DNA of 6,268 bases from an uncultured Bacteroidota bacterium (GCA_937899145.1 CALBPW010000272.1:1-6268); one strand, 5' to 3'. Shown: positions 1 through 6,099, numbered from the stretch's first letter. The notes: generated from the sequence alone by a model not told the origin. Numbers and translations: made by a program.

Positions 1-216
1 GGCGGCGTCGGCGAATCCGGCGGCGTCATCACGTCGCCGGCGGACATTCGAATGTCATTCCGCCCCGACCACGGAATCCGCATACTCAACGACCTCGACC
101 CCGGCAAAGACATCTACAATGCCGGCTACCCGCTCTGCGGACGTATGCGCGGCCTTGCTGAAATTGCCGGTTTGATGACGGGTATTGAGTATGAGATGAC
201 CAAGAAAAATCAATAG
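1..216 (+). CDS. uxuA: Mannonate dehydratase, C-terminal 71 residues (partial)
   Basis: The reading frame is open from the first base and ends at TAG 214-216; the 5' part lies outside the window. The tail carries the run FRPDHG, then an ILNDLD segment, then GY...CGRMRGLAEIAG. This matches the end of UxuA, where RPDHG is followed by a DDL segment and GRLKGLAE. UxuA removes water from D-mannonate to give 2-keto-3-deoxy-D-gluconate in cytoplasmic hexuronate (glucuronate/galacturonate) breakdown. The RPDHG histidine and aspartate belong to the metal/active-site region of this TIM-barrel family. Odd feature: the first 180 bases are about 63% GC with GC-rich third positions, unlike the AT-rich genes that follow. 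Identification rests on the C-terminal fifth or so of the protein, so it is good but not absolute. Confidence 0.8.
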   Translation, partial: GGVGESGGVITSPADIRMSFRPDHGIRILNDLDPGKDIYNAGYPLCGRMRGLAEIAGLMTGIEYEMTKKNQ

Positions 217-300
217 TGCATTTTTTCGGCGGATGATTGATGATTAATGGGCGTACCTAACTGTTGTGTGCCCCATAACTAAAATATTGCAAAAAAACAC

Positions 301-330
301 TGTAGAGGCGGAAACTTTTTCGCCTCTGCG
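301..330. terminator. Hairpin downstream of uxuA, possible terminator
   Basis: AGAGGCG (304-310) pairs with CGCCTCT (321-327) around a 10-nt loop. Two or three further pairs with G-U wobbles extend it to 301-330. On the plus strand no T run follows, so it is a poor intrinsic terminator for uxuA. On the minus strand a run of seven T (complement of A 291-297) follows after a short gap, which would suit transcripts coming the other way. No minus-strand gene is seen just upstream, so the role is unclear; it could be an mRNA 3'-end stabilising hairpin for uxuA. Confidence 0.4.
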
Positions 331-416
331 TGTCTTATGAGAAGGGACGAATTGGTGAACAGATTAACCAGCTCACCTAAACCTTATAAACCCGCTCAAC
401 CATTTAAACTTTTATA

Positions 417-424
417 TATCTTTG
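417..424 (+). promoter_or_regulatory. Bacteroidota -7 promoter element for the corA transcript
   Basis: TATCTTTG matches the Bacteroidota primary-sigma -7 consensus TAnnTTTG and lies in an AT-rich stretch. No TTTG or TTG is seen 19-21 bp upstream, so the -33 half is missing. If used, transcription would begin near 431, giving a leader of about 100-125 nt before corA. That leader includes the short open frame at 458-496 and the hairpins at 497-551. Confidence 0.5.
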
Positions 425-457
425 CAAATCAAACAAAAACTGAAACAAACATTTTTT

Positions 458-496
458 ATGGACGATTATCCTCCTGAACCCATAACGTTGCCGTAG
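458..496 (+). CDS. Putative 12-residue leader peptide upstream of corA (MDDYPPEPITLP)
   Basis: ATG 458 follows an unstructured A/T-rich stretch (AAACATTTTTT), a favourable start context in Bacteroidota. The frame runs for 12 codons to TAG 494-496. The peptide has three acidic residues (D2, D3, E7) and four prolines (P5, P6, P8, P12), and ends Pro-stop. Known comparison: MgtL, the leader peptide of Salmonella/E. coli mgtA, begins with alternating acidic and proline residues (MEPDP...). Such nascent chains destabilise ribosomes at low Mg2+ and stall when proline decoding is slow. A peptide of this composition directly upstream of a CorA-family transporter suggests a similar sensing role, by analogy only. 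Its stop codon abuts the first alternative hairpin. Twelve-codon open frames also arise by chance, so translation is unproven. Confidence 0.45.
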   Translation: MDDYPPEPITLP

Positions 497-551
497 AGAG
501 ACCTCACAAGCAAGGTTTCTGTGCGCAATTGTTATGCAAAAAGAAACTTGC
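497..551 (+). promoter_or_regulatory. Two mutually exclusive leader hairpins controlling the corA start (putative)
   Basis: Hairpin 1: AGAGACCT (497-504) pairs with AGGTTTCT (513-520), eight pairs including one G-U, with an 8-nt loop. Hairpin 2: GCAAG/G/TTTCT (510-520) pairs with AGAAACTTGC (542-551), ten pairs with one bulged G and a 21-nt loop. They share 513-520, so only one can form. Hairpin 2 puts ATG 534 in its loop and ends three bases before ATG 555, so it would hinder either start; hairpin 1 would free them. Hairpin 1 begins on the base after the leader peptide's stop codon, so a ribosome resting there would block it and favour hairpin 2. No T run follows hairpin 2, so control of translation fits better than transcription termination. 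The pairing is read directly from the sequence; the function is inferred. Confidence 0.45.
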
Positions 552-1484
552 GAAATGATAACATTCTACATCAACACCATTGGATTTGAGGTGTCAGACA
601 AGTGGGTGCCGGGTTGCTGGACATGCATTGAATGCCCCACACAAGAAGAACACAATCTTCTGCTTTCGGAATTTGAAGTGCCAAACAGTTTTTTGTCGGA
701 CATCGACGACAACGACGAACGTCCGCGCCGCGAGGAGGAAGACGGCTGGCAACTCATCGTACTGCGAGTGCCTTTCCGAAAAAACTCGCAAAGCCACATC
801 GACTACTCCACCGTGCCTCTTGGCATCATTCTGAAAGACAGCGTTTTTGTAACCATCTGCAATTACAAACTCGATATGCTCGACGACTTTGTAGCCTATT
901 CGGTGCGGAAACAAATAATTGTCGCCAACCACTATGAGTTAGTGATGCGATTGATGCTATCGTCATCGGTTTGGTTTCTTAAATATCTGAAACACATAAA
1001 CATACACATGATGCAGGTACAAAACAAGTTGCAACAAACTGTGCGCAATAAGGAGATTGTAGAACTGCTCAGAATAGAAAATTCGTTGGTGTACTTCATT
1101 ACATCGCTCAAAGGCAACGATGTGCTATTCTATCGCATGGCGCACATCAAAAATATACGCGAGAATTGCAACGACGAACTTATTGAAGATGTGGAAATTG
1201 AGCTAAAACAGGCCGAGGAGACAACCAACATCTACCGAAATATCAATCATAGCTTATCGAACAGTTACTCGTCGCTCATCTCAAACAACATTAACTTTAC
1301 GATGAAGCAACTGACCAGCATCACCATAATATTGATGCTACCAACGCTGATAGCCTCGTTGTTTGGCATGAACGTGCCCAACTATATGGAAAACAATCCT
1401 TTAGCAATCATTTATATAGTGGGAGCTTCGGTTGTGATGAGCCTTTTGCTATACTTGTTTATGAAAAAACGCGACCTTTTTTAA
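534..1484 (+). CDS. corA: CorA-family magnesium/divalent cation transporter
   Basis: A 316-residue protein with the CorA family layout: a long, charged, largely helical cytoplasmic N-terminal domain (about residues 1-255) and two C-terminal membrane helices (about 261-278 and 290-309). The signature GMN at residues 278-280 sits at the end of the first helix, followed by VPNYMENN as the periplasmic loop. The tail KKRDLF is basic, as usual. CorA proteins form inner-membrane pentamers that pass Mg2+ (also Co2+ and Ni2+) down the membrane potential, gated by cytoplasmic Mg2+ sites; acidic runs around residues 57-70 are consistent with this. The start is uncertain: ATG 534 gives the longest product, but ATG 555 (MITFYINTIG...) gives a more typical N-terminus. 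It has its own leader with a possible regulatory peptide and hairpins, and ends before a bidirectional terminator. A Zn2+-transporting relative (ZntB-like) cannot be excluded. Confidence 0.88.
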   Translation: MQKETCEMITFYINTIGFEVSDKWVPGCWTCIECPTQEEHNLLLSEFEVPNSFLSDIDDNDERPRREEEDGWQLIVLRVPFRKNSQSHIDYSTVPLGIILKDSVFVTICNYKLDMLDDFVAYSVRKQIIVANHYELVMRLMLSSSVWFLKYLKHINIHMMQVQNKLQQTVRNKEIVELLRIENSLVYFITSLKGNDVLFYRMAHIKNIRENCNDELIEDVEIELKQAEETTNIYRNINHSLSNSYSSLISNNINFTMKQLTSITIILMLPTLIASLFGMNVPNYMENNPLAIIYIVGASVVMSLLLYLFMKKRDLF

Positions 1485-1670
1485 GCATCGGATAAAACAC
1501 CTGTTGGGATAGGAAAGCGATAGCGACAATCCGAAACTGAGTGTCATAACGCTATTATTTCCAGCATTTTAGAGATGCCAGATAAATGTAAAATTGCCAC
1601 AGCTACAAACCTTGGCGCTTAATTTGGAAAATTACCGCCAGCTAAAATTTCAGATATAAGAGAAAAAAAC

Positions 1671-1704
1671 GGGCTGGTTTCTTTGCGCGAAGCCAGCCCT
1701 TTTT
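1671..1704. terminator. Bidirectional intrinsic terminator between convergent genes
   Basis: GGGCTGGTTTC (1671-1681) pairs with GAAGCCAGCCC (1689-1699): eleven pairs including one G-U, with a 7-nt loop. It is followed by TTTTT (1700-1704) for plus-strand transcripts from corA. Seven A (1663-1669) lie just before it, giving a T run for minus-strand transcripts from the deacetylase-like gene. The position between two converging genes fits a shared terminator. Confidence 0.85.
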
Positions 1705-1824
1705 GTTACTTGTTTTTTTACCGCAAAAACCACCGTAACAATGAGCAAAAGCAATCATTTCGTCCGGACAGCCGGTCTTCGGGCACGACAAGGCCTTTTT
1801 GCAAGCACAGATAGCGACTTCAGA

Positions 1825-1852
1825 CACGCCTCCCAAACAAGAGGGGGGCGTG
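1825..1852. repeat. Perfect GC-rich inverted repeat (hairpin) near the 3' end of the deacetylase-like gene
   Basis: CACGCCTCCC (1825-1834) pairs with GGGGGGCGTG (1843-1852), ten pairs including one G-U, around an 8-nt loop. No T run lies on either side, so it is not a standard intrinsic terminator. On the minus strand it falls about 34-60 bases after the stop codon of the 1886-3193 gene and may protect that mRNA's 3' end. Confidence 0.55.
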
Positions 1853-1885
1853 CTGACGGATGATAATACATAAATCGCGTCATAG

Positions 1886-3193
1886 TCAACTCTTCGGGAA
1901 TGTTTCTTTGGGTTTAACGGACGATAAAAGATTTAAATAGACAGCGTCCCATGGTTGCCACTTGCCACGCTGAAGAAAATGCTGATTATGCCAGAGTGTT
2001 GTAAATAAGCCATTTGTCTGTTTAATAACATCTGCATAATAATTAAGTTTTTGCGTTGCCTGCTCAGGTGTCAAGTTCATATAATTGCGAAGAGTAACGT
2101 CCATTGCTATAAGTGGCTGAATAACAACATTTAAAGTTTGTTCGTTCAGCAAATCATAAAACTTAAAAGGACGACTTGTACCTGCCCTAAAACCTGCATT
2201 ATCGGCATATCCAAACGAATAATCAACACTGATTTTCAGATTGTTGAGCATACAATAATACTCAGGCAGAACAACTCGTAAAAAATGTTGCCGCGATGTG
2301 TGGCATTCAGAATTTGTAATTTGCTGAAAATCTTGCAATTCACTTGCGAATTTTTGTTCATTTTGCGATGCCGCATACGATGGATGCAAACCAACATCGT
2401 TTTTTGCGGCAAGTTTTGATAAAAAGTGCTTAAAGGCACGTTTTTTAGGATTTATCGATTTATCGAAACGCCCATGCCTTGCTGTAAGAACGAAAAACTT
2501 TACAGGTGTATCTTTATGTATTTCAGCAATATAATCAAATGTGTAAAATGGGTCGGATTTTAGATGCGCAAGAACCAAAAGACGTTCGAGCACTGAGTGG
2601 AAATCGAATTTCAACACGTCGCGAAGCAAACCGCCAACATTGCGCCCTATCCCTTTATGCCTATAACTCCATGGGCTATCAACATCGATAGTTGGCTGAA
2701 ATTCAAACACTTCTGATTTCAATTCCAATTCAGGAAAAAACTGTTGAAGTTTTGTTCTGAAAAGCAAAATCCAACGATCGACAATTGGATTTTCGAGTAA
2801 GCCGTTACGCCCTGAAAACGACTCTACTGCTGTAAAGCGCCCGTGCGCATCGGGCAAAAATGGCAGATACTCCTCATACCGGCTCAACATCCAAAAAACG
2901 GCGGCAAAAATGTCGAATTTGAAAGTTGCACCAGAATTATCAGAAAAAATAATCGGCAGATTACCATCAAATTTAAGGTCAGGAACAAATTGCCAAACAT
3001 CTGATTCTGAGAGCAATCCGCTCGATGGAATTGAAAATTTGCCGGTTTGCAGTTCGGTAGTGTAAAAAATGGTTGGCTCGGCGGCATCGGTTTGCTCTGT
3101 TTGCAGGCTATAGCCAATTCCTAAACGCATATTAAACACATAATCAAGCACATAATGCAAGCGAGGCGTTGAAATATCGGATACAATAACCAT
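1886..3193 (-). CDS. DUF7033 / polysaccharide-deacetylase-like protein
   Basis: A 435-residue protein recognisable as the Bacteroidota family with an N-terminal DUF7033-type region (about residues 1-160, with LSRYEEYLPF at 104-113) joined to a carbohydrate-esterase-4-like (NodB fold) domain (about 165-410). Visible motifs in order: PTIDVDSPW (167-175), corresponding to the metal-binding TFDDG motif; GLHPSY (268-273); SRQHFLR (300-306); DYSFGYADNAGFRAGTSRPF (324-343); and LWHN (400-403). Family members are thought to act on cell-surface or wall polysaccharide, but no substrate is known. The second histidine of the canonical H-xxx-H metal motif is not evident after H270, so metal binding differs from classical deacetylases or activity is altered. 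No signal peptide is seen, implying a cytoplasmic location. It starts at ATG 3193-3191. A weak -7-like TATTATTG (complement of 3219-3226) lies upstream. It is divergent from murB. Confidence 0.8.
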   Translation of the reverse strand: MVIVSDISTPRLHYVLDYVFNMRLGIGYSLQTEQTDAAEPTIFYTTELQTGKFSIPSSGLLSESDVWQFVPDLKFDGNLPIIFSDNSGATFKFDIFAAVFWMLSRYEEYLPFLPDAHGRFTAVESFSGRNGLLENPIVDRWILLFRTKLQQFFPELELKSEVFEFQPTIDVDSPWSYRHKGIGRNVGGLLRDVLKFDFHSVLERLLVLAHLKSDPFYTFDYIAEIHKDTPVKFFVLTARHGRFDKSINPKKRAFKHFLSKLAAKNDVGLHPSYAASQNEQKFASELQDFQQITNSECHTSRQHFLRVVLPEYYCMLNNLKISVDYSFGYADNAGFRAGTSRPFKFYDLLNEQTLNVVIQPLIAMDVTLRNYMNLTPEQATQKLNYYADVIKQTNGLFTTLWHNQHFLQRGKWQPWDAVYLNLLSSVKPKETFPKS

Positions 3194-3300
3194 CTGATTT
3201 CAAATTTTGTTTTGCACACAATAATATAAAATGTAAAAGTCAAAAGGTGCTTGAACCAGACTAATTTTTTAACTTGTTGCTTTTATGTTGATAAATATAA

Positions 3301-3331
3301 TTTGTTGTTAGATAATGCAGAACTACCTTTG
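3301..3331 (+). promoter_or_regulatory. Bacteroidota promoter for murB
   Basis: TTTG (3301-3304) as -33 and TACCTTTG (3324-3331) as -7 are separated by 19 bp, a full match to the Bacteroidota consensus TTTG-N19-21-TAnnTTTG. Transcription would start near 3338, about ten bases before the ATG at 3349, leaving almost no leader. This is the best promoter in the window and supports 3349 as the murB start. Confidence 0.8.
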
Positions 3332-3348
3332 CTGAAAATCTGAAAACA

Positions 3349-4370
3349 ATGCAAATAATTGAGAATGCATCGCTTAAAAATTTCAATTCCTTCGGTTTCG
3401 ATGTATCGGCTCATTGGTTTTGCCAATACAATTCAACAGACGATATAAAACTGATAATTAATGAGTTTGGCCATTTAAGCGACAAAAAAATCCTGATTTT
3501 AGGTAATGGTTGTAATATTGTATTTATCAATAATTTTGACGGATTGATTATTCACCCAACAAACTCATACAAACAGTTGGGGAAAGCGATGAATATTGCT
3601 ATGTAGAATCGGGAGCAGGAACTACGTGGGACGAGTTTGTCGAGTGGGCTGTTAACAATAATTTGGGCGGAATTGAAAATTTGTCGCTTATACCGAGCAG
3701 CGTTGGGGCGGCTCCTGTACAAAACATTGGCGCATACGGCTGCGAGGCAAAGGATTCAATCGAAAAAGTCAATATTGTTAAATTAGAAGATGGCCAACCG
3801 TCCACATTGACCAATAGTGATTGCCATTTTTGCTATCGCGACAGCATATTCAAACACGAGCTAAAAGACAATTATTTAGTTGATTCTGTTATATTTAGAT
3901 TAAGCAAAAAGCCAACTTTCACAACACATTATGGAAGTTTAAGCAACGAGATTGAAAAACTTGGCAAGCCAACGTTAAAAACTGTGCGTCAGGCAGTTAT
4001 AAACATTCGCAATAGCAAACTCCCCGATCCTAAACTAATAGGCAATGTTGGTAGTTTCTTTAAAAACCCAACAATAGATGCCAAAACCGCATCAACACTT
4101 ATTTTGCAATATCCTGAAATGGTGCATTATCCTGCCGAAAACGGGAAAATAAAAATTGCCGCCGGCTGGCTAATCGACAAATGCGGACTGAAAGGCTATG
4201 TTAACAAAGCCGGCAATGCAGGCGTACACAAAAATCAAGCATTAGTATTGGTCAATTTAGGCGGAGCAACAGGTCAAGACATTATCGAAGTGGCTGAATA
4301 TGTGCAAGATACAGTATTCAACAAATTCGGAATAAAAATTGAACCGGAAGCCATTATAATTGACAATTGA
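3349..4370 (+). pseudogene. murB: UDP-N-acetylenolpyruvoylglucosamine reductase (MurB), interrupted by a frameshift
   Basis: MurB is a cytoplasmic FAD enzyme that reduces UDP-GlcNAc-enolpyruvate to UDP-MurNAc with NADPH in peptidoglycan synthesis. The N-terminal frame (3349-3606) has the usual opening LKNFNSFGFDV and the FAD-binding segment ILGNGCNIVF...FDGLIIHP, then stops at TAG 3604. The rest lies in another frame up to TGA 4368: WDEFVEW, NLSLIPSSVGAAPVQNIGAYG, CYRDSIFK, GNVGSFFKNP, and IEPEAIII at the end. Homology crosses frames at TTG GGG AAA (3577-3585): moving back one base, or restoring a fifth G to 3579-3582, gives QLGESDEYCYVESGAG and a full-length product of about 340 residues. 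In that product the catalytic Arg (about 164), Ser (about 236) and C-terminal Glu are present, and a Tyr lies near 195. Everything apart from one base looks intact, so a sequencing or assembly error in the G run, or a very recent mutation, is most likely. A TTG at 3663 is not a convincing independent start. Confidence 0.9.
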
Positions 4371-4389
4371 TAATTGATCAATTGACAAT
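4358..4389. repeat. Short direct repeats with a 12-bp palindrome at the murB 3' end
   Basis: AATTGACAAT occurs at 4358-4367 and again at 4380-4389. Between and overlapping them is the perfect palindrome AATTGATCAATT (4372-4383). The first copy overlaps the last codons of murB. It is too AT-rich and lacks a T tail, so it is a poor terminator; murB and the TRIC gene 70 bp downstream are probably not separated by it. AATTGAT-type arrays may be dispersed low-complexity repeats of the genome. Confidence 0.5.
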
Positions 4390-4440
4390 AACGAACGCCA
4401 ACAATCTGAAATCAATAAACAAGTTTTAATCACTAACTAT

Positions 4441-5085
4441 ATGACTTTCACCATATTACTCGATTACATTGGCACATTTGCATTTGCAATAAGTGGCATT
4501 CGCATGGCGTCGGCAAAAAAATTTGACTGGTTTGGGGCTTACGTTGTTGGCTTGGTAACTGCGGTTGGCGGTGGCACAATCCGCGATTTGCTTTTAGGCC
4601 TCACTCCTTTCTGGATGTTACAACCTTCATACTTGATAATCACAGCATTAGCATTACTAACTGTTATCGTTTTCGGCAAACACCTGATAAAAATCAACAC
4701 CACAATGTTTATTTTCGATGCTATCGGACTTGGTTTGTTCACCGTTGTTGGCTACGAAAAAAGCCTTGCCGTGGGCTTTCCTTTTTGGGTAAATGTAATC
4801 ATGGGAACGCTGACTGGCGCTGCGGGCGGCATCTTGCGCGACACTCTGATTAACGAGGTGCCTCTCATATTCCGAAAAGACATTTACGCAATCGCTTGCA
4901 TAATTGGCGGAATGATTTTTTTCGGCTGCCAATTTGCCAATCTACACAACGCTACAAGTGAGGTTATAACAGCGTCGTCGGTGATTTTGATACGCATTTT
5001 GGCTGTTCGCTGCCATATTAGTTTGCCAACACTGAAAGGCGAAGAAAATGACGACGAAAACGAACCCAAACTACCAATAACTTGA
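4441..5085 (+). CDS. Trimeric intracellular cation (TRIC) channel family protein (UPF0126)
   Basis: A 214-residue inner-membrane protein with the internal duplication typical of the bacterial TRIC/UPF0126 family (relatives of E. coli YicG and YadS). The first repeat has DYIGTFAFAISGI (8-20) and GGGTIRDLLLG (43-53); the second has DAIGLGLFTVVG (93-104) and GGILRD (129-134). About seven hydrophobic segments run from residue 3 to 190, followed by a hydrophilic acidic tail (about 196-214). Glycines and the basic residue of each GG(G)xxRD motif line the pore in known structures. The bacterial proteins are homotrimeric K+/Na+-permeable channels in vitro; their physiological role is poorly known. 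The ATG at 4441 directly precedes the conserved first helix. No promoter is evident in the 70 bp gap after murB, so co-transcription from the murB promoter is likely. Confidence 0.9.
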   Translation: MTFTILLDYIGTFAFAISGIRMASAKKFDWFGAYVVGLVTAVGGGTIRDLLLGLTPFWMLQPSYLIITALALLTVIVFGKHLIKINTTMFIFDAIGLGLFTVVGYEKSLAVGFPFWVNVIMGTLTGAAGGILRDTLINEVPLIFRKDIYAIACIIGGMIFFGCQFANLHNATSEVITASSVILIRILAVRCHISLPTLKGEENDDENEPKLPIT

Positions 5086-5093
5086 CATTGATT

Positions 5094-5236
5094 ATCCCCA
5101 AAAATAACTATCGGACGCAAAATTATCCCGCCAGCCTTTAGATATTTCAAACCGGCATAAAGCACTAACAACCAATCGCATAAGTCAATATCACTTTTTT
5201 TCGTTTTAAACAAGAGAAATCCCAACTTTTGGGGAT
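5094..5236. repeat. Spaced 10-bp inverted repeat in the spacer before the methyltransferase
   Basis: ATCCCCAAAA (5094-5103) and its exact complement TTTTGGGGAT (5227-5236) are 123 bp apart. The right arm also forms a local hairpin: AATCCC (5218-5223) pairs with GGGATT (5232-5237), overlapping the TTG of the -33 box. Other than a T7 run near 5194-5200, the DNA between the arms shows no gene and no clear terminator for the TRIC gene. The arms could be operator half-sites, the ends of a small non-coding insertion, or chance. Confidence 0.35.
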
Positions 5237-5266
5237 TGACACCCTTCCATAAATGTTGTAACCTTG
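5236..5266 (+). promoter_or_regulatory. Bacteroidota promoter for the methyltransferase gene
   Basis: TTG (5236-5238) as -33 and TAACCTTG (5259-5266) as a one-mismatch -7 (consensus TAnnTTTG) are 20 bp apart. Transcription would start near 5272, about 12 bases before ATG 5284. Because the promoter covers the upstream in-frame TTG at 5236, that TTG cannot be the start codon on this transcript. The start therefore becomes ATG 5284. Confidence 0.65.
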
Positions 5267-5283
5267 CGTCAAAAATAAACAAA

Positions 5284-6099
5284 ATGAGCGGAAAAATTGA
5301 AAACAAACTGACAGATGTGCCCGAATCAATGCTGATAACACTTTGGGCGAAAGCCGTTGAAAACAAGCAAGTTAATCCAATATTGCGCGATCCGAAAGCA
5401 CTTGAAATATACAATCGAGTTGACTACGATTTTTCAAAATTCAAAAACGCCACTTTTTCACAAGTTGGTTGTTGTGTTCGTGCAAGCCTGATTGACAAAG
5501 AGATAGAAAAGTTTTTCAGCAAAAATCCTGATGCCGTTGCAATACAACTTGGCGCAGGAATTGACGCACGCTATGAGCGCCTCAATCCTAAAAACATCAC
5601 CCATTGGTACGACCTTGATTTACCTGAAGCAATTGATTTTCGCCGCAAGGTGTTAACTGAGTCAGAACGAAATACATACATCAGCAAATCGCTTTTTGAC
5701 TACTCGTGGATTGACACCGTAAAAGCACACAAAAAACCTGTTATAATAATTGCCGAAGGAGTGCTTATGTACTTCAAACAAGCCGAGGTTAAAGCCTTCT
5801 TCGATGAGGTGTGCCGCCAATTTGACGAGGCTACTGTTGTGTTTGACATGCTTGCCTACATTGCCGTCAAACACTCAAAAAGACACGATACAATTTCAAA
5901 AATCGGAATCGAATTTCAATGGTCGGAACTTGACACTAAGGTTATGGAACAATGGAATTCCAAGATTCATATTGAAAATGAATACTTTATGAGCGATTAC
6001 GACCAAGGCAGATACCCTACAATCGCTCGATTGCTATACAAACTGAAATATTTCTACAACCGATTAAATCAGCGTGTTGTAACATTGAAAATCAAATAG
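5284..6099 (+). CDS. Class I SAM-dependent methyltransferase, leucine carboxyl methyltransferase (LCM) family
   Basis: A 271-residue protein of the PF04072 type, the group that includes eukaryotic LCMT1 and bacterial TcmP-like O-methyltransferases. Motifs in order: R66 with LID at 69-71 (the conserved R-xxx-ID region); the SAM-binding loop IQLGAGIDARYERL (87-100); YDLDLPE (109-115), with an acidic residue expected to bind the SAM ribose; and AEGVLMYF (157-164), the family signature. It transfers a methyl group from S-adenosylmethionine, probably to a carboxyl or hydroxyl of a small molecule; the substrate cannot be read from sequence. It is cytoplasmic, with no signal or membrane segment. The ATG at 5284 is chosen over an in-frame TTG at 5236 because a promoter lies between them and the ATG has an A-rich lead-in. 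It looks monocistronic, with its own promoter and a strong terminator. Confidence 0.88.
   Translation: MSGKIENKLTDVPESMLITLWAKAVENKQVNPILRDPKALEIYNRVDYDFSKFKNATFSQVGCCVRASLIDKEIEKFFSKNPDAVAIQLGAGIDARYERLNPKNITHWYDLDLPEAIDFRRKVLTESERNTYISKSLFDYSWIDTVKAHKKPVIIIAEGVLMYFKQAEVKAFFDEVCRQFDEATVVFDMLAYIAVKHSKRHDTISKIGIEFQWSELDTKVMEQWNSKIHIENEYFMSDYDQGRYPTIARLLYKLKYFYNRLNQRVVTLKIK

Larger units (their letters stand above)
1485..1885. other. Gene-poor spacer between convergent genes
   Basis: This 401-base stretch separates the CorA gene (+) from the deacetylase-like gene (-). Bases 1485-1670 show no convincing reading frame or structure. 1671-1704 is a strong bidirectional terminator. Bases 1705-1824 are richer in GC and include the 8-bp palindrome GTCCGGAC. 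1825-1852 is a second hairpin. A minus-strand open frame at 1642-1836 would encode a six-cysteine peptide, but it has only a TTG start inside the second hairpin's sequence and reads through the terminator, so it is not called as a gene. Confidence 0.6.

Noticed and set aside
301..330. Confident intrinsic terminator for uxuA
   Set aside because: No T run follows on the plus strand; it is listed only as a possible terminator or stabilising hairpin.
337..477. 46-codon open frame from ATG 337 upstream of corA
   Set aside because: It runs across the -7 promoter element and shows no recognisable protein features; the shorter frame at 458-496 fits the leader better.
425..555. M-box or other known Mg2+ riboswitch in the corA leader
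   Set aside because: The leader is too short and shows none of the long conserved multi-helix arrangement of the M-box; only the two small competing hairpins are seen.
1642..1836. 64-residue minus-strand frame as a gene
   Set aside because: The only start is a TTG within the 1825-1852 hairpin sequence and its last third is the translated terminator. The cysteine pattern is kept as a weak finding only.
3577..3599. Programmed -1 frameshifting in murB as the main explanation
   Set aside because: GGGGAAA allows only the P-site tRNA to re-pair cleanly and the following hairpin is just five pairs. A base missing from a G run is simpler.
3663..4370. MurB C-terminal part as an independent gene
   Set aside because: Its putative start is a TTG inside the conserved NNNLGGIENLSL segment, and homology continues upstream of it in the same frame back to about 3582.
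5236..5283. Sixteen-residue N-terminal extension of the methyltransferase from TTG 5236
   Set aside because: This stretch contains the promoter's -33 and -7 elements, and the conserved family sequence begins after ATG 5284.
4884..5414. Long minus-strand frame across the TRIC-methyltransferase spacer
   Set aside because: It is antisense to two well-supported genes over much of its length and has no start or promoter in the spacer; it is an open shadow frame.
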